Assembly: GCF_958979055.1 (NCBI RefSeq)
Contig: NC_084886.1
Location: 12,572,654-12,636,653, forward strand
Direction of reading: 5' to 3'
Source of the DNA: Alnus glutinosa
Taxonomy: Eukaryota > Streptophyta > Magnoliopsida > Fagales > Betulaceae
DNA: 64,000 nucleotides
In this document: positions 47,446-58,208 of the stretch, piece after piece
Layout: each line of letters begins with the position of its first letter
Numbering within the stretch: the stretch's first letter is position 1
The notes under the pieces: model-generated
What the model saw: the letters and a program-made list of their open reading frames with translations, nothing else
Databases searched by the model: none
What the model was told of the DNA's origin: nothing
Made by a program: the position numbers and the translations under genes

Positions 47446-50400
47446 TCAAGAACTATAGAATCATGTAAGTATTATCTGTTGAATAGAAAAATACTCAAAG
47501 ATGTTTCTATTGGAGGCCGAAAAAGAGTGGCTTTGATTTATGTTGAAAGAAAGAGAGAAAGAGGAAATATGTAGAAGAAAATTTGCACTTATGAGTGAGT
47601 AAAACTGTATAATATAAATTGATTAGGCATATGTAGAAAAAATATGTACAATGATTAGGTCTGTGCTAATGAAAAATGGACATACAATAAGTACAAAATC
47701 AATAAATAATATAAATTGATTTACAATAATTATGGTGAATCAAGTATGAAAGGAATAAGGAATATTCTCATAATATTTCGAGAATATTATGATAATATTT
47801 TAACAATATGAATGGATCAGGAATAAAAAGGTTCACAAGGGCCTCAAAGTCGACGCAATCCAACTTACAATTCAGCAGCCTGGTCTACAGACCACAGTTA
47901 ACCAACAACGTGTTGAGACTCAAAAATGAAATCGACCCCCACGTATAGAAGCAAATGAATAAAAGATTTTTCTTGTTAAGAAATTAAATGGAAAAAATAA
48001 AAATTGCAATAATGGGCTTTAAGGTTTCTGAATTTAATGAAATGGATATTATCGTCTATTTATTTTAAATGAAAAATCAAGATTTGAAGTTAGTGCATAT
48101 AACGGTGTATATGAAGTTAATGCTGACACATCTTTTAAAATTTAAAATAATATAAAATTATGTATACCATTAGATGTATTCACTTTAAATTCTAATTATA
48201 AAATGAATAGAATCAATTTCATTTGAAATGAAAAATATTATACAAAGGCGAAGCAAAAGGCAGTAGTTTAAACAAAAAAAATAAAAAATTATTGCAATGA
48301 AATTTTTTCAAATAAATTAGAAAATATATTATTCAACAAGAAATTGACTATATTTTTATTTGTTTTTTTATTTATTCTAATTAATTAAGGAAAATGGTTA
48401 CGTGGGAGGATTATTTTCACTCTTAATCCAAAAGGAAGAAGAAGTGGGCAACCCTATAAATGAAAAAATGATAGGCTCTTTAATAATAGACTCAAAACAA
48501 ACTAAAACGGTGCTAAAATAATTACAAATAATAAGAAATAGGTTAAACAAATGACTCGATCATTTTAAGGGACTGCACAATGTAGTTACATAAACTAAAA
48601 ATGTAAAGATTAAAACAAGCTTATATGTACCCCCACTAAAGAACAACAACAACCACTTAAAAGAAGCTGAAACGGTAAAAGTACTGATAAAGTCCGAATT
48701 GCTCGTAACTTATAAACTTTACGAGTAAAAAAATCCAAATAATATGTGACTCTTTGATAATTTTAGGGGTACAATTCTAACAAATCTAACGAGTATATAA
48801 TTTTTTTTTTTTTTTTTTCTTCGAGCAAATATAAAATGGCACGTATTTTTAATCGAGATGCATGCATTCCTCAAAGTAAGCACTCTGTGCATTGGACAAG
48901 GACAGCACAAAGGATAACTTTCTTTTTTTAACCGTACAAAGGCATGGATCTATCCGATTAGATTTTAGAATTATTTGGCTAAATTTAAAAGAATTTAGAT
49001 GATTAATTATAAGAAATAATTTATAAAATTTATTTAACTAAATAAAAATTAGATTGCTCATTGTCTAACTACTTATTGGATCAGGTAGGTCTTATAAATG
49101 ATCTCTCACAATCACTTGTTTGAATTCTCTCAAATTTAGGCAAATAATTATAGAGAATCCTAATCTGGATCTATGTTGCATTATTTGACTTCGAGTAATG
49201 ATTGTTATACAATTTTTGACACAACTCTTGTATAATTTCAATAATTTTTTTTTTCAAATTAATGATTAGATATGTTTTCCTATGTTTGAGTCCTACATAT
49301 CCAATAGTTAATTTAAAAAAAAAAAAATTATTAGAGTTGTACAGAAATTATAAATGTATCATACCTCATTTGACCCCATTTATTTTATATTCATTTAATT
49401 GTTAGATTCATCGTAGACTACAACAGATTTACTCTAAATTCAAGATAAAAGCTCCAATTGAATAATTAAAAAAAAAGAAAAAGAAAAGAGGAGAAGGATT
49501 GCATCTCTAATTGTGCCATTAATACGTACCTATTCAAGAATGAGACGAAGAGCCTTTAATTGAATAAAGGTGGCCCTCATGTTAACTAATCATTTAATTT
49601 GAACCGTTTTGGAAAGGAAACTGAAGTTGACCACAAAGGTTTAGAGCATATTTAGCAAGGTATTTAATTTTAAAAAAAATTTTAACTAAATAATCTACGT
49701 TTTATTATTTTATTTATTATTTTTAAAAAATGTCATACATCAAACTCTTTAAATATTTATTTATTTTAAACAAATATTATTATTATTATAAATTTTGAGA
49801 GCAACCACTTTACCTACCATTTTTTTTTTTTATATATATATATATAAGATTTTAATCCCGTGCTAATGGTATTAATGCTCCAGCAATGGTGGCTAGTTTA
49901 GCTACCCAAAATACAACATTTTTTAGTTTTTCTATTAAATATTTCATTACAAATTCCAACATGACTATTTATTTCACTCTCTAATTTATTTAAATATTAT
50001 TTTTTAATTATTTTTTCCCACTTCTCTCTCTCACGCTCCCCCTCTCCCTTGATTTTATTGTCCAACCCAAATCCCCTTTGTCCAGCACTGGATGAACTCA
50101 CGATTTTAGCCTCCAAATTTGATTTGGTTTTGTTTTGCCTTGCTGGGTTACGGAGTGTTGAATGGTTGTAGGCTTCGAAGTTGTTTCATAGCCTTGGTGA
50201 TCCACTTTTCTGGCTTGAGTGGAATTTGTTTTCATTTGGTTATAAAAAGGAGTGAACCAGAGAAGGAGACAGAGAAACAAATAATAATAATAATAATAAA
50301 TTATTTATAATGTGAACAGTCAAAAACAGGAGAAAAAAATTAGTTTGCCTATTCATTTTGAAGAGAAAAAATTACCCATAAAAGTCAAATTTAACTATTA

Positions 50401-52356
50401 TTACATCTTTGTCCATACTGCTGCCGAAGATGCTTCAAAAAGAGAAAAAACCAAAAAAAAATAAAGTTTGGGCTCCCAAACCAAGACTAAAATTAATTAA
50501 TAAAGAAAAATGGGCTTCGCATCTCTCCAATGCAACTGACATCTCATATGACATGCAATAAAAGTGGCCAACAAGTGGTATATAGTTGGTCCCACAAAAC
50601 TAATGAGATCACACAAATTTAATGATAATTTTTAAAATTAAGTGAACAGAAGATAAATAAATAAAATAAATAATTATTTTAATATATAAATATAATCATG
50701 CCTAATAAATAATATTTATTTTACGAACAAAATTTAAAATTTATTTTTTTAAAAAATTAAATAGAGTGATGTAGTGGAGACCCAAGGAGTCATGGAGGGT
50801 AAAAGTGTAAAACAAACAATCAGAGCAAGACAAGCTCTTACTTACCTTTTTTTTTAAAAAAAAGACATTAGTACATTTAATTAAAAAAGGCAGCTAACAA
50901 GTTTAAAGCAAAAGAAACTAAAAACCTAATAATCTAATAAAAGGTGGATCTTTCTCACTTACAATAGGAATTGAGGGTGGAGTGAGGAGCAATGAGAATA
51001 CGGCTATAAAGAGATTTGGCTGCGGCTCAATGTACCATTAAATGAGTATAGAAATTTACACTTTTATAATTTTTTCTAACACTATGAATGGAGACCATAA
51101 GAGAGTCAATAATGTCATATATTATAGATAATATGTGCCAATCAATGGGATTCTGTGGATATTGTAGAGATAGAATTACCACTTGAAAGTCACCCTCAAT
51201 AATAAAATTCTCGAGATTGAGAAGGCAAGCCATAGAAGCAGCTCTACCTACTATTAGTTATAGGCTAATATCTCATGCACAACAGTTGCACAATTATTGT
51301 ATAGGAAACAAGAGACATGTGGTGGATCTTATGTGGGACTCATGTGGTAGGACCTATTATATAGGATCCACCCATATCTCTTGACTCTAACTGTTGTGCA
51401 GGAATCATGTATCTTACTTATATTGTAAAAACACTCTCAAAATCCCACCAATCATACGGAACAAGAGGGTTTTTGGTTTTCCATCTCAAATTATAAACAA
51501 TTTTAATAAAAAAGGGCCACGTTGAGATGACTGAAACCTATCACCAACATTTGTAACAAATAAGAAAATGAAAAATAATTGGAGAATAAGGGGCAAATTT
51601 GTAAATGATTGTCGGTCTGTAACCACTTAATGTGATATGAAAAAATAATAAATATATTCTTATACTTAATTTTTGTTCAAATTTTGTCCGAAAACAAAAA
51701 ACTGTTAAATATCGCATAAGCATTAATTTTTTTTTCATCCAATAATGATTATAATTGTCACATTAAAAAGTGAATACTTAAAAATATGTGTACTACTCAT
51801 CTTTTATAAATTGACGATAAGATACACTCCTTATATTACAGAATTGGATCTCGGAGCCGATTCATAGTTAGGATTCCTTTAAAACAATCTAAGGATTACA
51901 ATTGGCCACATCATCGAGCATAAAGTTAACGACATATCAACTCCCATCCCCATCCCCACGCCAAGCACCACCACCTTTGCTTGCTTGCTTGCATCTCATT
52001 AATCCTACAAGCACCACCAACACTATAAGCTACGATTCCAGCGCTTCGTTCGATGTTTAGAGTATATTCTCTTAGAGGTGTAATTTCGGGCCGGTTATAA
52101 CCTGTCGAAAAATCGTAATCGAGCACCACACGTCTCCAAAAAACCGATTTGGTATTCGGACACCCAGAGCCGGAATCGGTTATTCATTTCTTATAAATTC
52201 GGTTATAACCGGGTAATCCGCTCCGGGTGTATATATTTATTAAAAAAAAAATATTTACCTATACTACCCTTACCCTAATCCAGTAAATTCACGATTTCAC
52301 CCCTAGGAACTCATTACAAGGAACTTCCAGAGCATGGATATTGAGACTTTTCACAA
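47446..52356. other. AT-rich intergenic DNA
   Basis: Nearly 5 kb with no supported gene or RNA. A hairpin at 51272-51409 is listed separately. Confidence 0.6.
51272..51409. repeat. Hairpin MITE-like sequence
   Basis: CTCATGCACAACAGTT at the left pairs with the complement of AACTGTTGTGCAGGAATCATG at the right. The inner arms carry CATGTGGTGGATC and GGATCCACCCATATC. No clear target duplication. Confidence 0.55.
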
Positions 52357-52365
52357 TTTCACTTT

Positions 52366-52508
52366 GGGAAATGATCCTTGCACTTTTAGAGTACAATAAT
52401 GGTACAACAACAAGACATATTGGGGTGGGACCCAATATTTGGGTCCCACCCCAATGTATCTTGTTGTTGTACCATTGTTGTACATTGTGAGTGTTTTGAT
52501 AATTTCTC
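52366..52508. mobile_element. 143-bp MULE-type MITE resembling the large MULE's ends
   Basis: Perfect 9-bp duplications TTTCACTTT (52357-52365 and 52509-52517). Ends GGGAAATGATCC and the complement of GAGAAATTATC resemble the large MULE tip GAGAAATGATAC, and further in GGTACAACAACAAG parallels its TTACAACAATTCTACAAC. The core is a near-perfect palindrome around GGGTGGGACCCAATATTTGG. Confidence 0.85.
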
Positions 52509-52517
52509 TTTCACTTT

Positions 52518-54437
52518 TATTTTCAATTTTCACTCACTTTCTTTTATCACTTTATACTTTCCATACTCTTCTTCACACGGTTCTTCGGCTCTAAGGCTAG
52601 CTCTTCCTAGTTCCTTCTCCTTTAGTTTTTCGGCTCTTCATTTCACTGACTTCAACGCCGATCTTCACTTTTCTTTTCTCACTTTGATACTTTCCACTAG
52701 TTTCCAGACTTTTCTTCAGATTCTGGCTCCGAGTTTACACCCCTATATTCTCCCTCCCTTTCTCTTTGCTTATTTTGCTTGTCTTCATTCATCAACATCT
52801 CTCCAAGGTATTTCTCTTCTCCTCCGCCTCTTTTTGTCTTCCCCTTTCTCTTTTCTTACCTATTTTCTTTTTCCTCCATAATGGCATCCGAATTGCCACT
52901 CCCACAGGACGAGAGGAAAATCTATATTGTCCTAAACATTCTTATGGTGTTTATGCTTCATTTCGTTTGTATTTGTTGGTGGTACCACAGTAATAACCTG
53001 CTCTACCTGTTCGTATAACTTCCCCCTAAAGCGAGAGGGTGAGAAAGATGCAATTGGAGCTTACATCAGGTAGAATGTCGTTACAGAAGAGGAAGACCTT
53101 GTGGGTGGTGGTAGTGGGATTGAGCCACTGAGTTGGTGGGGTGGTGTTCATGGCACTATCCATTTAGGGATTCGTCAAAATTAGCGAAAATCAACAAATT
53201 ATGGTGATTTGTGGAGATTTTGGGAAAGTAGGTTTTCTGAAATTTGAGTTTTGAAAGCTTAGAAAGAGTGGATTTATTTTTTTTTGAAAAAATATATCTG
53301 ATTTCATTCATGAATAATAAGAACCACCAAGAGCATCAAAGCTCTACATAAACAGAGTAGAAATCTATGAGAATACAACCTCCCTAATACACTATGGAAG
53401 GAATTAACGTTTTATTTTCTCTCCATTAACTAGCTGTTTGTTCTTTTTAAGGAATTTGGCAATTTCTCATTAAAAAGATCTTAGCCATGAAGCTGCTCTT
53501 CTCCATTTCATGGAGAGGATTAGATCCTCTCCATTTCATAGTCCATATTAGATATATATGTTATAACACAATTTAAAATTTTAAATAACGTATCACTATA
53601 TATGTTTATTAGATAAAACAAAACAAAAATATTGACCATAAATGAATCATTTTAATTTCACTTGAAATTAGGGTTGATTAGGTAAATTTCTGATGCATAA
53701 GACAACAAGTTTAGGTTATACCTTTTTTGTGTTTAAATATTAATTAAATAATATTAATTTTAATAATAACCATATACGTATTTTCTAGTAGGCATCAATA
53801 ATTAAAATTTACAAATAAAAGAAGCACTATTTATAATATAAAATTATATTATGACTACAATAAAATAAAATTTATAATGTAAAACAATAGAACCTGATTT
53901 ATCAAATGAACTACGTACTTCAGCTTCATTTTGCGAAATGATTATTTTACTCTCAATCTATATAAAGAAAGACAAATTTCCATAATAATTAGTTATTACC
54001 ATCAAATATGGTAGACCATAAATGAGTTTTTGGTAATTAGTAAGTATAGATTATTATTATTATTTTTTTAAGAGACTTGCTATTTAATATTCTCTTGTTT
54101 TTTGTCTATCTTTATCCGGTAATGTGGTATTACCAATTCACCTTTAGATTAATGAGACTGATGAGACTTTTAATTAATAATTATTTTTCAACTATAATTG
54201 GTGACCTAAATTATAGATTATTTGTTAACTTTTTTACCATATTAGAGCCTCAAACATTTTTTTTTTAAAATATTTATTGTACAATTATTTAATTGGGGGC
54301 CATAAGTCACATGAGGCTTGAGTTGATCTTGTTTAAAATGAAGACGATCATATTCTAGACCAATAAGACAAAGGGAGATCATACAAAAACATCAATTACA
54401 CACCAATTACACATTTTTCTCTCACATGGATAGGACT
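52518..54437. other. AT-rich intergenic DNA
   Basis: A pyrimidine-rich stretch (52500-52880) gives low-complexity Ser/Phe/Leu frames. A 45-codon frame from 52881 with one hydrophobic segment (VLNILMVFMLHFVCICWWYH) is not recognised and not claimed as a gene. Confidence 0.5.
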
Positions 54438-54446
54438 TACCATCAC

Positions 54447-54578
54447 GGAAAATGATAGAGTTACAACAAGTGCACTACAAGTGCACAACTCTAAGGCACA
54501 TGTGGTGGAACCTACATGTGTGGACTTCACTTCAATATGTCTTGGAGTTGTGCACTTGTAATGCATGTATCATTTCCC
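54447..54578. mobile_element. 132-bp MULE-type MITE resembling the large MULE's ends
   Basis: Flanking 9-mers TACCATCAC (54438-54446) and TGCCATCAC (54579-54587) differ at one base. Ends GGAAAATGATAGAG and the complement of GGGAAATGATACATG match the MULE tip GAGAAATGATAC. Interior AAGTGCACAACTC arms pair. Confidence 0.8.
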
Positions 54579-54587
54579 TGCCATCAC

Positions 54588-55277
54588 ATATGTCTTACTT
54601 CATGTGAGTGGGGTGTGTGATGTGAGTGTTTTTTTATCATTACTATAAGACATGACATATCGATGATTCTAATAGTTATAAAGAATATCGTTATGATTAA
54701 TTTTCTTTAACAATATCAAATGTATTATTTTCTAAATTTTAAATAGCTCATGAATATTCTAAAGTTAGCAATAATATCTTACGATTAATTTTTTTCAACA
54801 ATATTAAATATCTATTTTGTTTCTCTTAATTTCAAAGAGCTCATGACATGGTGTAGGGAAGACTCTCCAAGAACAAAGCAATTCTCCACTTAAAAAAGTT
54901 TTTTGATTCTAAAAGAATGTTTTGATCCTAGAAGTTTCGATTTGTGTTAAAAGTGAAACATTGTTTAGAAAATTAAAGTTTTAAAGTCGGATTAATTAAA
55001 TAGTTAAAAATTTTAAATTTTGTGAAATTCACTTTATGTTCTCCAACTGTTGCGAATTAAAAACACTGAAAAAAGATTTGATATATATTTTCTTCATTTC
55101 TAAAATGTTTGGGCAGGTTTGAATGTTTTACTATTAGACCACTCCCAACTCCCAATGGTTTATACAAATTTATATGCAAAATAGATAATAAAAACTTACT
55201 TTTGCTAGTTTAACTAATTAACCAATTTTAGAAACCTCATCCATTAGCTTGTCTAAATTGTATCTATTTTATTAAAA
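54588..55277. other. AT-rich intergenic DNA
   Basis: Nothing recognised. Confidence 0.6.
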
Positions 55278-55286
55278 TAACATATA

Positions 55287-55579
55287 GGGGTAATTACCTT
55301 TTCCCCCCATGAACTATCGGCCTGTGTCATTTTTCCATCATGAACTATCACTTCGACAAAAAAAGAGCATCAAACTACCATCTTTATATACTTTGCTCCC
55401 TTCCGTCAGGGAATACCGTTAACTTGGATGGAATATGCCATTTTTTACCGTTAAGTTCGATTTAAAGACCAAAATGTCATCTACAGTAATTAATAAAAAA
55501 TATTAAAATTAATATATTAAAAAAAAAACTGAAGGATAAGGGGTGGCTCGCAGACCACCCCGCCACCCCCTTTTCCTTC

Positions 55580-55622
<43 letters not shown>

Positions 55623-55806
55623 GATGATATTTAGGTAATTTTTGAAATTGAGTTAGAGCATTTAAGTCTTTGCATGAATTAGACTAACGGAAGGGGACAA
55701 AGTATGTAAAGATGGTAGTTTGATGCTATTTTTTGGTCGAAGTTGTAGTTCGTGGGGACAAAATGACGCAGGCCGGTAATTCATGGGGGGAAAAGATAAT
55801 TACCCC
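55287..55806. mobile_element. 520-bp foldback MULE-type element, complete
   Basis: Perfect 9-bp duplications TAACATATA (55278-55286 and 55807-55815). Ends GGGGTAATTACCTTTTCCCC and its near-complement pair, and the arms extend about 130 bp or more (TGAACTATCGGCC, CATCAAACTACCATCTT). The centre is a GC hairpin GGGGTGGCTCGCAGACCACC next to a 43-bp T run. One arm is the partner of 7913-8265. Confidence 0.9.
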
Positions 55807-55931
55807 TAACATATATTTTTAATTTTATTCATTTTAATTAAAAACCTGTCTCCATAAAAAACACCAAATTAACAAATTAAGCAACCAATCACCAAGAATT
55901 CCATTTTTTTTTTGTTAAAAAAAAAAAAACT

Positions 55932-57350
55932 TTACTTTCCCTTTGTTTTCACACCAACCCTAGCCTTAATAATCAACACGTTGCCAATAGGGTTGAGCAT
56001 GGGGCGGGAATGCCCATTTTTTGGCACCGCCCTGCACCCCTGCGGGTTGCAAAAATCGTACCCGCGAACCGCACAAAATGAGGAAAACCCGTGCGGTGCG
56101 GCGTGATGCGGGGTGGGGTGATGTGGGGCGGGGGGGTACGGGTTGTGCGGGGATATGCGGGATTTTTCCAGATACATGAGAAATCAAACCAAAGCTAGAT
56201 TTTTCCAGGAACCAAACAAGAAAATCAGATTCAAACAAATCACAAAAAATGATGAGAGGTCAGAGGGGAATCATTCAATATTGGTCTTGAAGTGAGTGTC
56301 GACGATATTCTTGCCGTTCCCGGTCTCCTCGTCAACCTTGATCTGGAGCTTCATGACATCTCCATAGGATTGGCGACTTGGCTAGGCCTATCAAGCTCTC
56401 CATGGTCATCTCTTCTTTGAAGAAGAGATGGGAAAAACTAAAGAAGAATGAAAATAACTGAAGAAGAACGGGGCTCCAAGGTCATCTCTTCCCAAAGAAG
56501 AAATGGGAAGAACTGAAGAAGAACAAAAGAACTAAAGAAGAACGAGACAGATGCAGGAAATCGTGAAGAAGTCTCGGGAAGACGAAGAAAAGAAAAGAAA
56601 AATGAAGGGGGGAGGAGGGGTGCGCCGCAGGAGAAGTGTTTAGGGATTTAGGGTTAGGCATTTTAATTGTTATTATTATTATTTTTTTATTTTTTATTTT
56701 TAACGCGGTACGGGGCGGGGATTTGAGAAAAAAAAAACACTAAAACCCGCGCCCAGCCCCGTCCCTCACGGGTTGGTTAAAATCCAACCCGTACCCGTTA
56801 AAAAACACTAAAACCCGCGTTTTTAGGGGCGAGGGATTCGGGTTTTTGCTCACCCCTAGTTGCCAAGCTTGAATCCAGGGCTAGCTGGGAATCTGACGAC
56901 TTGACCTGCATGCAATTGCCCATCGAGAAACCGAACAACACTCTCCATATACTGTGGATGAAACTCAACCCCACGATTGACCTCGAATTGACTAGGTGTC
57001 GGTTCAAGCAAGAATGCCAGCAAATGAAGCAGCCACACGGCCTTGGCAAGCACCAATAACTCATCGTAAAATTGAGTCCTGGTGTGGTTTCCAACCAAGA
57101 CCTGACATTGCTGCTCCGAGTCTCCGAACAAAGACTCCTCTATCTTGAGATGGACAATGGAGAGGTATTTCTTAGAGCAAAACTTTGCTGAAGTGGCAGG
57201 GGAATAAGATTCCAAGAAGCTCGTGGTGGGGTCCATGGCCTTCATGTCGCGGTATTGAGTGAAGCGGTCAAGGTTGAGGAGGGAGGAGAGGCTGCCATCC
57301 ATGTAGAAGATCTCGTGGTCGATATGTGGGATTCGAGAGCGTATTTGGTG
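55932..57350 (-). pseudogene. GIL1-like (DUF641) gene fragment, split by a hAT element
   Basis: From 57350 on the minus strand the frame matches the C-terminal half of GRAVITROPIC IN THE LIGHT 1 proteins: RIPHIDHEIFYMDGSLSSLL, FCSKKYLSIVHLKIEESLFG, AKAVWLLHLLAFLLEPTPSQ, EFHPQYMESVVRF and PGFKLGN. At GN it meets a hAT element (56858-55988). Beyond the element it resumes in frame, VLIIKARVGVKTKGK and stop at 55932, once one copy of the 8-bp duplication is removed. GIL1 acts in light regulation of gravitropism (known). The N-terminal coiled-coil half is missing and no start is recognisable, so it was probably a truncated copy before the hAT insertion. Confidence 0.8.
55988..56858. mobile_element. 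Non-autonomous hAT element (871 bp) inside the GIL1-like fragment
   Basis: Perfect 8-bp duplications GTTGCCAA (55980-55987 and 56859-56866). Ends TAGGGTTGAGCATGGGGCGG and the complement of TAGGGGTGAGCAAAAACCCG are classic hAT termini. GGGGCGGG, CCCGCG and ACGGGTT motifs recur near both ends. The interior, including a stretch near 56276-56400 resembling part of a host coding sequence (TTCATGACATCTCC...), encodes no transposase. Confidence 0.88.
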
Positions 57351-58208
57351 TGATGGAGTGCAATGAATTAAAAAAAAAATGATGAATCTGTTCACATATT
57401 CAAGACAAATCATTTTGGATTTTCAATAGATAAATGAATGGAGGAGTGTTTTATGATTTTGCTTACTTATTCTAGCTATAAAAGAAAAAAGAAAAAAAGA
57501 AAAGAAAAAGATACATAATCCGATGAGAATGCTCTTACATGTAAAAAGTCTTATATGTTTTTGAAAAATCTCAAGATTGATTTGATTTCTTTTTGCAACA
57601 ATTCAAACTTTAACTAATTGTTGTTCCGAAGTGGTTGACAAATGAATATACAGTTTTTTTTTTTTTTTTTTTTTTTTTTTTCTCTCCATAAATTGACATC
57701 TACTCCTTAAATTTTAAAGCAATCGTGAGAAATTAAGACAACCACTTCCAATTTTTTTTCAAATAATAATTATTTAATCAAAATACCGATTAAGTTAATT
57801 AAGAACTTTTCTCACGAAACATGTCAGCATACAACTTTTCTCACGGTTGGGACCCAATCGTAGCGCAGATCATGTCATCCACATAGCGTGTCATGATGGA
57901 AATGGTCATTCATAACCCTTTGCAAACCTTGCTGTCCTAAGAGCACCGTAGCTCTGTCCCTGCCTCGGACTCCCAAATTTCTTACCGTCGACATTGAGGG
58001 GCATTTCCGTCACACAACTGTCCAAAATTCCCAACATTTTTCAGTTTCAAAATCTTCTGTCACTTCCCCCAACAATACACACAGTTCTCTGTGTCTTCAA
58101 AATTTGCCATGGGAAATACTCCAGAGATCTCTCCAAAACCCTAACGAAAGCGAGAAGCCCACCAAGCCTTTCATGCCCTAAGCTTGAGCTCGTTGTCTCT
58201 CTAACGAA
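57351..58208 (+). promoter_or_regulatory. Upstream region of the SUVH9-type gene
   Basis: AT-rich with a 32-bp T run at 57655-57680. From about 57900 it becomes C-rich, typical of a plant 5' untranslated leader, and runs into the start codon context CTAACGAAATGGG. The precise transcription start is not visible. Confidence 0.4.

Noticed and set aside
52399..52881. 160-codon Ser/Phe/Leu frame
   Set aside because: Starts inside a MITE palindrome and continues into pyrimidine-rich low-complexity DNA.
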